A stretch of DNA of 64,000 nucleotides from assembly GCF_000003195.3 (NCBI RefSeq), contig NC_012871.2:64099802-64163801 (forward strand). Reading direction: 5' to 3'. Below, one piece after another: positions 44,284 to 56,911 of the stretch; positions within the stretch are counted from its first letter, which is position 1; every line of letters begins with the position of its first letter. The stretch comes from Sorghum bicolor. Lineage: Eukaryota; Streptophyta; Magnoliopsida; Poales; Poaceae. A program made the position numbers and the translations under genes. Under the pieces are notes generated by a model. It did not search any database and was not told the origin of the DNA. It saw nothing but the letters and a program-made list of their open reading frames with translations.

Positions 44284-46456
44284 CCGTATCATCTTTCATC
44301 TCTCGTGGACACGTAGTTATTGGTGACACGTACGCTGACAATAAGCGCGCAGCAAAGATCACACGATCGAGATTGTTGGCACCGGCCTCTTGCTAGGTGG
44401 GTGATGCATACGCCTGCAATCCTGTTCTCGTTAGCTGTTGCCTGTTGGCACGTACGTTTGATTGATTCACCACTGTATTTGGAGTGTTTGAGTGCTGTCA
44501 CGTTCTTGAATATGGCAGAGCTCCTGTCCTGGCTGGTTAGTAGGATTAATTATTTCTTTTTCTCTCCTTCATTTGTTGTGCCGAAAGAGAGAGAGAAAAA
44601 AAAATATTATTGTTCCATCCAATTCATGATTTTTTTAATAGGGGAATCCAATTCATGTGTAGATCACTGGCTAGTTTCACTTTCACTACAGTGTTCCAAT
44701 GCTTTGGCTAGCACCTAGCCGCAGCTTACTGGATGAATTTCGGTCAACGTCTGACTTTTCATTGATGCTACGTACTGTACGCGATGATTGTAAATCTGAA
44801 CTGTGTTGGTTGATCCGAGACGAAGCATGGATGCTGCAGCCGGCCTGCAGCTTAAAAAAGCATTAGTTTGGCTTTGTGTTGCCGGTTCCGTCCGGCGCGG
44901 GAGCTCTCGCCGCACGTGATCGATCGATGCCGCCCTAATCCCTACGATTGAACTGGCCTGGGTAGAGGTAAACTAGCTGCGTGCACTCATTTGATTCAGA
45001 AATCACCTCCTCCCAAGTCGTGGTGGGTTGGAACTTTGAAGATCTGCGCCTGCGCGCGATTCCATGGAAAGCCACCTGCTGATGGTCCGATTGGCTCGTG
45101 GCCCTGCCAATGGTGATCCACCTGCAACACCGGGCAACCGGCAAACCGCCGCCGCTTGCGTCTGCAGCCGACAATAATCGAGCGGAAATGCCCAATGCGT
45201 ACTCCCGCGCGGCCCATCATCTTGTCTGGGCTGACATGCCATGACAGATGTTAGCTGATCTATTATGCGAAAAAAAATATTGTTGAATGGCTGACATATT
45301 TAACTACCAATTGGTTCACGTCCGACCCGTTATTTTGTTTGGTGCTTGTATACAAATTTTAAAAATATTTAATTTACCTCCCATAAGTTCTATGACTATC
45401 TTTTTTTTTACTTAATTGCCTTTTGTTGAACAACAACCAGTCGAAGCCTCGTACAAGAACAAGACCGGCTCAAACACATATACCTGAGTTACATGCAACA
45501 TCTCCGCATGATGCGTGTCTAAGACCTGTTTAACTAAAACATGAGCAACCTTATTACAATATCCATTAGCATAAGAAAAAGAAAAATCATGAAAGGCAAG
45601 TCTGATATTATCAATCTCCTTCAGCACCGGATCAACGATGGAGGGTTGCACCTTTTTCTTCTTCCATAGATTAATAAGCTAAAGGCAACCTGTCTCAAGC
45701 ATCACCCGTAGCTCGCCATTTTGCTTCGCTTAAACCCATCTCGACAAGCCATAGCTTCCATATTATGCAGGCGTCTACGCTTCTATCATACCAGCAAGCC
45801 TGATCTACTTTGAACATCCCTCAATGGTTCCAAATGATACAAGCTGAGTCCACTGTGGTTGTGCACCGCTAAAGTAGCATCGATGTTAACCTTGACCTGC
45901 CCCAAATCCGGCCTTCTCCCCTCCGGCATCTCCCACAATATTATTTACTCCATAAACTACAAAACCAGTTGACTCCCTTCAATTTTTGAAACCATTTTTT
46001 TTGCACCTTGGATGGATTTTATGCTGATTTTGCTGATGTGATGCCACGTCAGAGAAAGTTAACCGCACTAAGTTAAAAATTAAGGAAGATAAATTGGACT
46101 TGACATATTTTAAAAAATAACTAAAATTCCATAAATAAATTTTCCAAAATTTATCCAAATACTTTTACATGAAAAAAAAATGCAATTTAAAAACCTTAGA
46201 AAACTGTTTTAACTTGAAGAATAATGAAACTAGTTTTAATTTTTTTTTCTGAGATCGTGTTCTATTTTATGATGCCTAGTTCAAAAATGTTCGAATCTTG
46301 TGCTTATTTGTTAGAAGAGACTCTCGTTATTTATTATAATTAGTTGATATTGATCATTCAAACTAGGTAGAAGTGCCGGTGGACCATTTTAGGCGCTAGT
46401 TCTAAACCCTCGATAATTTTTTAAGGCAAAGTAGTTGGTTCGCGCCCGACCTGTTT
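44284..46456. other. Intergenic, AIR12-like 3' UTR and decayed repeats
   Basis: 44284-44520 is probable 3' UTR. 44700-45250 has no recognised gene. 45412-45960 is a reverse-transcriptase RNase H relic listed below. 45960-46440 is AT-rich without a recognised element. Confidence 0.4.
45412..45960 (-). pseudogene. Decayed RNase H-like (RVT_3) fragment
   Basis: On the minus strand, in shifting frames: VKVNIDATLAVHNHSG (first catalytic Asp block), then MEAMACRDGF, then EIDNIRLAFHDFSFSYANGYCNKVAHVLVKQ. These are the usual blocks of the plant RNase H-like domain found in non-LTR retroelement remnants and related host genes. Stops and frameshifts between blocks show it is dead. Confidence 0.65.
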
Positions 46457-46600
46457 GGCCCATGTAGAGGTAAAAAAAAAAGTCTACTAGACCAGACAGA
46501 TACGCTGCGGCCTGCGGCCCGCCCAAGGGTCACCGCGTGGCGCGGCATCACCTCGAAGGGCTAGCGGCCCACAAGGCCCGAGCCCACCAACCCTAGGGTT
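46457..46600 (+). promoter_or_regulatory. eL32 promoter: site II and telo-box motifs
   Basis: GGCCCA at 46457-46462 and 46566-46571 (site II on the reverse strand) and the palindrome AACCCTAGGGTT at 46589-46600 (telo-box core AAACCCTA-like). This pairing is well known in plant ribosomal protein promoters. A pyrimidine-rich leader (CCTCTCCTCTCCTCTTCTCG) begins at about 46619. Confidence 0.65.
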
Positions 46601-46845
46601 CTCTCGGTGCCATAAGAGCCTCTCCTCTCCTCTTCTCGCACCCTGCCGCCCGCCGCCGCTGCTTAGCGCCTCACTCGCCCGCACCGCCGCATCGCCGCAG
46701 GGTTCGCAAAGGTACTGCCACCAGGCAAGCCGCGGCGCGACTCCGACCGCGACGTGCTCGAATTCCTTGTTCTCGCACTACAGGATTTGTGGCTCGGTCC
46801 GTGCATCTGGTGTTTAATTGCTTTGCGTGATCTTTGCTGTCTCAG

Positions 46846-48275
<1,430 letters not shown>

Positions 48276-50420
48276 AATGTTCAGTAGTTTTGATTGTGAT
48301 TTGCTGGTGTTCAAGACGTTACTGAGATTGGAGATACTGCTCTACCATTTTTATGCTTATGTTAGACTTTTCCTATGGACAAAATTATATGTTATGAGTA
48401 AAGAGTGATGGAGAGTACCATCTAGTTTTGACCCGACATCATGAAGTGTGGAGCCTTGCAATTGCAAGTAATGATAATGAATCTGTGACTCTGAAGCTTA
48501 TATTGCATTTTCTGAGGTCAAGAGTCAGAGCTGTTGGCCTATTCGAATGATGAAGACAAGGTGCGGAGTGAACCCATCCCCCATTTTTGACGAGCGTAAC
48601 GACGCAGCCCATCTAAGGCCCAGAGCAGCGATGCCGAGAGGCTCGTTTCCATTTACACATAACGCGGGCCGCGGGGTTCGCCTTTGCATTGCGCCACGGT
48701 GTCGTCGGCCACTGTACCTGTACTCGGTGAGCTCGCCGGCGCTTGCGGCCTGCACAGCAGACAGCACAGTGCACACCGCTCGTCGGTCGACGACGACGAG
48801 CAGTCGAGCATTGAAGGGCGACAGTAATAAGTGGCCAGTGGCCACGGAGAGTCCCCCATCCGACGACAGCCACAGGGCCGTCCCGCGGGACCATTTGCAA
48901 TGCAAGGAGGAGGAGGCCGGAGGCCGGGGCCCGGGCATCATGCCAGGAGGAGACGTTAGTTTTCAGAGAAGCAGCAGGCCGCAGGGCAGGGATAATTCCT
49001 TACCGGACCCGGACCGATCGCCGCGGTCAATCCCGAATCACCTCCTCCTCCGTTGCGGGCGCCGAGGAGACCTCAGCGGCTGAGCCTCCCACGGAGGCGT
49101 TACTGTCACGGAGACCTCGCGATCGGGGTGGACGGAGACGGCCAACCAATCCGGCCAACCCCGTCTCCAGCAATCATTCGATTCGTCATCATTGCACGTT
49201 ATCCTCTCGCAGTCTCGCTCTCGCTCTCGTTCTCGGCGGTGGAGCTAGCTAGCTGCCGTCTTCTCCGTGCGCAGAGCGCGCGCGCACACACGATCGGTCG
49301 GATCAGAGCAGAGCGTATGCGTACGTCTCCTATCCTATGCTGCTGGGTGCTGCTGGCCTGCGCGGCTGCATGTCCGGCTGCCCTCTTCGTTGGTTTCATT
49401 CAATTCATTCTCTCCGATCAGCCGGCCCGCCGGGCAGGACCATACGATGCATGCAACAAAACTACACTGTGATCTCCATCACGCATTCATTCATTCGTGT
49501 CCCGGCCCCCGGGTGGGGTGGTGGGGGGCCATCATGAGCGGAGCGGAGCCGGTGATCGATCGATCGGATCGGGACGAGGCCGGGCCGGCCGGCCGGCCAT
49601 CCCGCTGGTCCGCTTCGTGCATGGCCGCAGATCGCGCACTGCACAAGCGTGCAGTGATCGATCCTGATCCATTGCTGCTCATCATCTCAGGGCTCAGGGC
49701 TCAGGCAGCAGGATGCCCTGCGTGCTACAGTCCGATCCCCTCGGCCTCCCTACGGCGGCGTAGGGATATATATATGTACGATACGACGACTGCATCGATC
49801 ATTCGCCGTTGCCGTGCCCGTCCTGATCCGATCGTCCTCGTCGGCGTCGTCGCTGTCGCTCCAACTCATCCGCAGCCGGGCAAAGACAGGGATAAACAAA
49901 CGACACCGACGCCGACGTACGCGCGCGCTGCGTCACCCGCCGGCGCGACGAACGAGAGGGCGACGGCGGCCGGGGTGCATGGAAACCCGCCCGCCCGACT
50001 CGGAATCGCACGACTCGCACCCGCCGGGCACCGTTTGCCCGCCCGCCCGCCCGCCCGTCCGCCGCCGTGACTGACCTGTGGACGCAACGCAACGCACCTT
50101 GCCCTCGCGCGCGGTCGTACGTCTCGGAGCGGAGCAAGGCGCCAAATAAAAGCCTTGGGCATCATGACCGGATCGGCGGATTCGTCAGGCGACGGCGACG
50201 CCCATGGCGGCCTGCCTTTCAGCCCCCACCCCGACCGCCGATCGATCGAGGCCGCGATCGTGGGCGGGCGAGGAGGGCTGAGCGCGCGAGCACCATTTCC
50301 GGCGGATGGACGGGGGACCAAAAACCAACAGTTTTGGCTCCGAGTCGCTGCAAGCCCTACTACAGCTGGACACGTCGGCGTCACCGAATAGGGGCTGATG
50401 AAGACAGATGTTTAAATTAA
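48276..50420. other. eL32 3' UTR followed by a GC-rich block without a recognised gene
   Basis: 48276-48500 is 3' UTR. 48530-50400 is GC-rich with many overlapping frames on both strands, none resembling a family I know. At 49317-49472 a 51-codon frame encodes MRTSPILCCWVLLACAAACP and more, which looks like a secretion signal, but nothing supports translation. GATCGATC clusters occur near 49550 and 50240. Confidence 0.4.
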
Positions 50421-53400
50421 ATGGGAAATGGGCTGGCTCTGGTTTATTATGCGAGTAGGTTTGCTACCTAGTGAGCGTGGGGAACACAGGGTAACACATC
50501 AATCAGCTTGGCAAACGACAACAACTCCAACAGTGAATAGCTTCGGCTAATCATGTCATCCCACGATGTCTTCCTTGTGTTTCAATTATATTCCAAATTA
50601 TAAGTCGCTTTATTTTTTTTTAACACAGAATTTACTATGTATCTAGACATATGTTATATCTAGATGAATAACAAAAATAAATATACTAAAAGATCAAAGC
50701 GACTTATAATTTGAAATAGAAGGAGAAGTTTATTTTAGTTTGTCTTAAATCATACATTACTTTCTAATTTGGGTCAAATATATAGGAAAAAATGCTTCAA
50801 CATCTACTATTTAAATCAGTTTTGTTTTTTTTTGATATGACTTGTGTCTTGATAGTGCGTTTTATTTAAAATTGTACTAGCTCTGTTCCGCTTGCTAAAC
50901 AAATATCATTGGATTCATCATGAAACATAATTATTTCACAGTAAATTTATTTGGTGTCATAAATGTTTGGTGAAACATAAGGTATTTTGACTTTGGGCAA
51001 AACTAAGACATCACTCTTTGCGAGACAGAGATAGCTGATGCTATAATACTTTCCTCAAAAACCCGGTCAAAATTCGCAAAGTTTGACTTAGGCAAAGCTA
51101 GATTGAACAATACTGTACTGATTTTGAGTGTAGGGAGTATATATGATTATCTTTGGTACAGAGATAATTAATACTATTGAGTAAAAGCGACAAGAAGTTC
51201 ACTCCAATAATAGTATTTTGTATTATTGGACTAATAATTCGGTGAGCTTTTATCTCAGGAACAAAAATATATAGGTTGACTGCAGGATTTCAGTAAATTA
51301 TGCTTATGCAAGTTTGTACATGCATAAGCAAATATCAATTTTCTCTATTGACACACGTTTTTTTTTAATTAATTTAATTTGCAGAGTGGCCAAGTATGTA
51401 TCACATTCAAGCATCAAGGCAAGCCACTAAATAGTGTAGAACCATATATTGGACTGATTATGTGACAACGACAACTCAACAGTATATATAATTATATTTT
51501 CTTATACAAATTTTAGGATACCCGTTACAGAAACGTTAAAGAACTCCATGTCAATAGTTCATATAACAGTATACTATATTCGACTAATTAATCCAGTGAA
51601 TTTTGAAAAACAAGACTCGTCGAATAACCAGCAAACTCTCTGTAGTGTTCGACCCGCGCATTACAAGGTGTGAACCTTCCTCGAACATCATGCTGGGCAT
51701 TCGGTTTTAACTGAAGTTTTAACTACTACCAGCAAATTTCTGTTCGGTTAGGTGCAGTTCGGTTCGGGGTTTTGGATGTAAATGTGGCTAGCCTGACTGG
51801 AACACCAAATTTAACATTCAATACCTCACAAATAAAATATTCAAACGATCTAATCTAATATAAGCTGAAACATTGTACGGAGTACATATGTATTCTTCTA
51901 GTAGTTAGTGCTATCATTGAAGGTTATCAAATTAAATAGCCGACATGCGACATTAGATTTATACAGACTGCCATCTAACAAACTTGTTTTTTTCTTCCTT
52001 TGATTGAAGAAGAGAATTGACCGAATAAACAAACAACGACCTCTCATCAAGCTATGATTATGCAAAGGTTAGTTGATAGTTGTCCAAAGGAGATGCTTAT
52101 GCAAGTTCCAGTTTAACATTTTTATGCTGCAAGTTGTTGTTTTTTTTTCTTCTTCATTTGATTTGCTGGTAGTAGTTGTGTCCAAGTACGTGGCACGTCG
52201 AAGCATCAAGGCAGGTCATTCTTGCAAGAAAGGACATGGCTGTTTTTTCCAAAGTCTTCGAGGCACTGTTGGCCAGTACTAGCGCACTCACGTACTCGAC
52301 CTTCTCATGAGCTGTGCGCCCTTTCAGCCGTCAGTTTTCCACAGCCAGTCCACTCTCCGAGAGAGGACGGACGGACGGAGGCTAGTAGCTGCAACCTGCA
52401 AATGTGTGTGTACCTGTACCATACCATATCGCCTGCAGGGAGCAGAAAAAGGACCGGGGCCGAGCGAGCACGACGACACGGAACCTAGGCCTTGTTTAGT
52501 TCCGAAAAAATTTCGGATTTCGGTACTGTAACATTTTCGTTTGTTTGTGATAAATATTATCTAATTATGGACTAACTAGGATCAAAATATTCGTCTCGCG
52601 ATTTCCAGCTCAACTGTGTAATTAGTTTTTGCTTTCGTCTATATTTAATGCTTCATGCATGTGCCACAAGATTCGATGTGACGGGAAATCTTGAAAACTT
52701 TTTGGATTTTGGTGCGAACTAAACAAGGCCCTACTTGCAGGAACCCAGCGCTGAATACGCCGTGTTTTTCAAGATACACGTAGAAATCATGCACGGGGAA
52801 TGAGAATAGGGGGAGACAGCACAGCCTGATCCTGATGCCGACAGTACAAGACTTTCTTTGCTGTATTAGCCTTGCATTACTATACTACTACTTGGTAGCA
52901 TACGACAACACTTCTCTGTTCAGTATTTTCAAGGTTTTTTTTTTCACCTCTCTGTCTAGACAATGCAGTGATAGTGCTCCTCTTGTAAGCACACGCGACC
53001 CAGCCCAAGTTGCCGTGGTTCATCTGCAAAAAGAGAGGAGAGAAATGACCGTGTCTGTGCTTTGCGTCTGCATCCGAATATGCAGGCGGCGTTTTGTTTT
53101 TGAGGAAGAGTGTTGAATTGCCTCTTCTGGATGAAGTGTGCAGAGCTATGACTGGCGCTACCATTCTCGCTGCACTGCGCCTGAACAGAGCTGCGGCGTT
53201 TTGTGAAAAAGCGGGCAGGATTCGGTTGCGGCGTGGATGGATCACTGGATGGGAGCACAGCGGAGTACCACGAATTGAGATCCAGCAGGAACCGAGGAAA
53301 AAAAAGCGATGGATAACCTACCGGAATTGGGGGAGACAACGACGGCCCCCGCCCGCTTGTTTCTACGTAAACGACGGCCAGGGCAACAGGCAACACCCAT

Positions 53401-53850
53401 TTCACGACTTGGCTTACCCAAGTCGCTGAGCTGCTGTGATCGTGAGTTGTGTGAAAGGGAAGTGTGTTGCCTACCCGTGGTTAAAAAATGTCTAATTGGT
53501 CTGCTCATTTCTCCAGCAATTTCAGATCAGTCTTTATAGTAACATCTGCAAAAATTTACCAGGACATACCATGTCTATAGTGTGAACTGTGAACGGATTT
53601 GATCAGTATGGGAGAACAACACTTCACTATGATGAACTCATGGCAAGCTCAGTTGCAACAACCAAATGATGGCACAGAAACATTAGCCCAGGAGAAATAT
53701 CTCATACTTGTACTTTCGTCATCATAAGATAAAAATGCAACAAACAGTAACACGGCATCGTCCCAATACCAGCCAGCGCTCTTACATATTAGTAGAACTT
53801 TAGAAGATGGTGCATGTAATATTTGCACCATATCTAGTACACAATCTACT
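50421..53850. other. AT-rich repeat region
   Basis: 50590-50735 is a diverged Stowaway-like inverted repeat (ATTCCAAATTATAAGTCGC near the left, GCGACTTATAATTTGAAAT at the right). 50740-52450 has no recognised gene. 52488-52730 is a MITE listed separately. 52740-53540 has moderately GC-rich stretches but no supportable coding sequence. 53640-53850 is close to the 3' end of the bHLH gene. Confidence 0.4.
52488..52730. mobile_element. Tourist-like MITE, GGCCTTGTTTAGTTC family, copy 5
   Basis: Ends GGCCTTGTTTAGTTCCG and GCGAACTAAACAAGGCC, flanked by CTA on both sides (52485-52487, 52731-52733). Confidence 0.85.
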
Positions 53851-54146
53851 TCAATTTTGCGAGATCGATCACAAGGTCTCTATGGGAAGAATCGAGTTGC
53901 CAAACATCCAGCATATCACAGAATGAATCAGTTTGGAGGCCTAAACTCTAATGATGGTCAGCTTAGGAGAGCTTTGCTTGCCACAGGTCTTCTTCGTACC
54001 GCCTATATACAAAAATATCAACCTTGGAGATCACCAGGGACTAGAACTCAATCTTTGCCTGATCAGCTTGTAACTGACCTGCATCACATATGATGGTTAT
54101 TAGTCAAATGGTAATCTCCAAAGTGTGCAGTTCAATTGATCGCTTA

Positions 54147-55755
54147 TCATTTAAGCATAAGTCGCATACCATCAAAGTTCGGTACTAAAAGCCCATCCTC
54201 CTGTCTTTGCTCACTACCGGTAGGCAAAGCATTCTGTAGGCCATCCTCCCAGAAGTCCCTTTGCTGAGAAATAAAATCAGGGACAGCAGTATTATGATAA
54301 GATTCATATTAACTGCCATTAATTATATAGATTGCTGATTCCTCAGGCAACACTCACCTGCTTTTGAAAAGCAAACTGTGGGTTGGCCGTGTGGGGTAGA
54401 GCCGTGTCTAACAGACTTAGAGAGCACTGATCCTCCATAGCACCCGAACCAAAGTTCTGGAAAAGATCCCCTTGGTCACAAAATGGAAAAGCTGCACCGG
54501 CACTTTCCAATGGAAAGACCGAATTAGCTGATGGGCCACATGGTTGGTACATCTGAATTAACCAGAAAAAATAGCGTGTCAAGGGCAAATTGTTCTATAG
54601 ATACAGAGCATCAGAAATGATATGTTCAAGCTCACATCTTTGTGTAGGAGAGTCGACAGGTTGCTGAAATTAAGTTGCGGGTTCACAGTGGCAAGCTTCA
54701 TGGACAGGAACTGAAAGTGTAATAAACAGCAAAATTGATTAGAATTACGAGCTGACTGTGTTCTGTAACCAAATGTAAGTGGAATCCCCACCTCAACTTG
54801 CTGCTGCAGCGATTGCACGTAGTTTATGATCTCATCGAGCATGAGTGCCTTGCCAACCACCTACAATAGGGAATCCCCACAAATTAGCCCAATTACAGGC
54901 ACCAATTCACACTTAAGACACAACAATTCACTGTCCAAGAACTCTATGATCATACCTTGTTGCATCCTGGCACTAGGTCCTGTAGAAACTTCATCCTCTG
55001 GCTAATCTTCTCTCTTCTAACCTATCAAGACACCAATAACAAAGTATGATTGTGAATTCAAACCCAAAGCACAAAATTCCGTTTGCAATTCAGCTCAAAC
55101 AGTAGGAACCAAGTGGAACTGCAGTGTCTTACCCTCTCTGCAAGGCTGTGGCTGTCAGTTGCCTGACCTCGCCGTGCCCGGACATGGACGTAGTCTTTGG
55201 GTGGTTCGACTGCCGGCTTCGGGCTCTTCCCCTTGCCCTTCTTCTGCCCTTTGACTTCAACCGAGGCGTCGCTCGCCGCCGCCTCCTCTACCTTGGGCTT
55301 CACCGGACTGTCGCTAGCGCCCACTCTGCACCTCTTCCCGTCCGGAACCTTGGCCTCCGCAGCCTGCAAACCAATATTCAGAACGGCACCAGCACCATCA
55401 AGAACCAGCAAGCTAAATTCGGTAGGTATCTGAAGAATCCACTACGCGCTGGTCGTTCCCGCACCTTGCCCAAGCAGGTCTCCTTCCCGCCGGCGGACCC
55501 CGTGGGCGGCGCCTTGCGCTTCCTGGCATTGCCGCCGTCGCTGGCGCGCGCCCACGCCGGGTCGGACACCGAGGACCCCTCCGGGGACCCGCCGCCGCCG
55601 CCGCTGCCACACCCAGTCCCCGCGGCGACCCCGGGCACCCCAAAGAGGCCGGCGCCGCCGCAGAGCGTGTCGAGGAACCCGGTGTCCAGCGCGGCGAAGT
55701 CGAGCGCATGGGCGGATGAGCCCATGAGCAGGCTGGCAACGTAGTCGCTGTCCAT
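54147..55755 (-). CDS. bHLH transcription factor (BEE/CIB-like group)
   Basis: Seven exons on the minus strand: 55755-55465, 55363-55133, 55021-54956, 54860-54792, 54710-54636, 54552-54358 and 54263-54147. All are phase 0; 347 residues. The N-terminus ([20 protein letters not shown]) is acidic to Gly-rich with a basic KRK patch. The basic region is [20 protein letters not shown], with His169, Glu173 and Arg177 in the positions that read E-box/G-box DNA. The helix-loop-helix continues [20 protein letters not shown] and [20 protein letters not shown], a run typical of plant group XII proteins (BEE, CIB). Upstream RARRGQATD also fits that group. Role: dimeric nuclear transcription factor; the target pathway cannot be fixed. 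Probable 3' UTR extends to about 53850. Confidence 0.92.
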
Positions 55756-56280
55756 TGAATGAAAGAAAAGGCGCTGCCGCAGGGATTGCGCAGGAAGCAA
55801 AGGGGGGAGCTGAGCAAGTCTTGGGTCGTCTCGTCTCCTCCGAGCAAAGCTCGAGTCCGCGGTGGATTTGAGGGGAAAGCGAAGCGCAGCGAGCGAGGCC
55901 GCGGAGCCGGTAGGTGGGGGGATTGCTTTATAGAGCGGTTGTTGCCGCTGCGGTTGGGTCTGTGGGCCGCGCGCCGCGTCCGTCGCGTAGCTCGGCGCGG
56001 TGGGATGCTTGCGGCGGTGGGTTACCACCGGGCCGGGTTCTACTGCGGCGGCGCTCGCGGAGAAGAGGGGAGAAACGGGCGGTCAAAACGGGACGGAGTG
56101 GCCGCCGCGCCGGCAGGCCGAGGAAATAACGGTCTCTGGCAGCTCACCATTGGGGGGCAGTGCTCCGGGATTTCTGGCTCGTGAGAAGGACGTTTCTGCC
56201 CCTGCGCTAACGCATCACGGAAGGTGCCCTCCAGCGTGTTGACAGCCTACACGGCTACACTGGACCGTGAAAGAATTCTA
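55756..56280. promoter_or_regulatory. bHLH 5' leader and promoter
   Basis: GC-rich sequence upstream of the minus-strand start. Read on the minus strand, TATAAAGCAA occurs near 55925-55934 (plus strand TTGCTTTATA), about 170 bp from the ATG, a plausible TATA box. Open frames here have no family-like sequence. Confidence 0.45.
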
Positions 56281-56686
56281 AAAATATGCCGTCTTTTAGG
56301 GTGAGTAGTTTGTAGTACTACTCGACTAGGATCCAAATGCTAGTGCTATTTATTATTTCAAGCTAAATTGCTCCATCCGTCTAAAAAGTAATTCTTGTGT
56401 TTTTAGAGTCAAACAACTTAAGCTCAACCAAATTTATAAATTAATTAGTAATATTTAGGATAGCAAATAAATATTACTAAAATATTATAAACTACATTTT
56501 TATGTTTAACATATACATGTTGATATTATATTTTTTTCTCTAAATTTAACTAAGTGAAGAAGGTTTGACTTGGTTTGAATTTAGAACTATACTTAAGTCA
56601 TTTTGGACAAGACTTGGGTCAAACATTGGAAATAACTAATTGCATCTCAAGCCCAAGCAGATGCATTTGAGCTGAAGCCATTTGAA

Positions 56687-56911
56687 GGCCTTGTTTACTT
56701 CCAAAAAGATTTCAAAATTTCTCGTCACATCAAATCTTACGGCACATGCATTGAACATTAAATATAGATAAAAATAACTAATTACATAGTTTGTCTGTAA
56801 TTTGTTAAATGAATCTTTTAAGCCTAGTTAGTACATGATTGGACAATATTTGTTAAATACAAATAAAAATACTAAAATATCCATTTAAAAAAATTATAAC
56901 TAAACAAGGCC
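56687..56911. mobile_element. Tourist-like MITE, GGCCTTGTTTAGTTC family, copy 6
   Basis: Ends GGCCTTGTTTACTTCC and ATAACTAAACAAGGCC, flanked by GAA on both sides. It is slightly shorter (225 bp) than the other copies. Confidence 0.8.
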
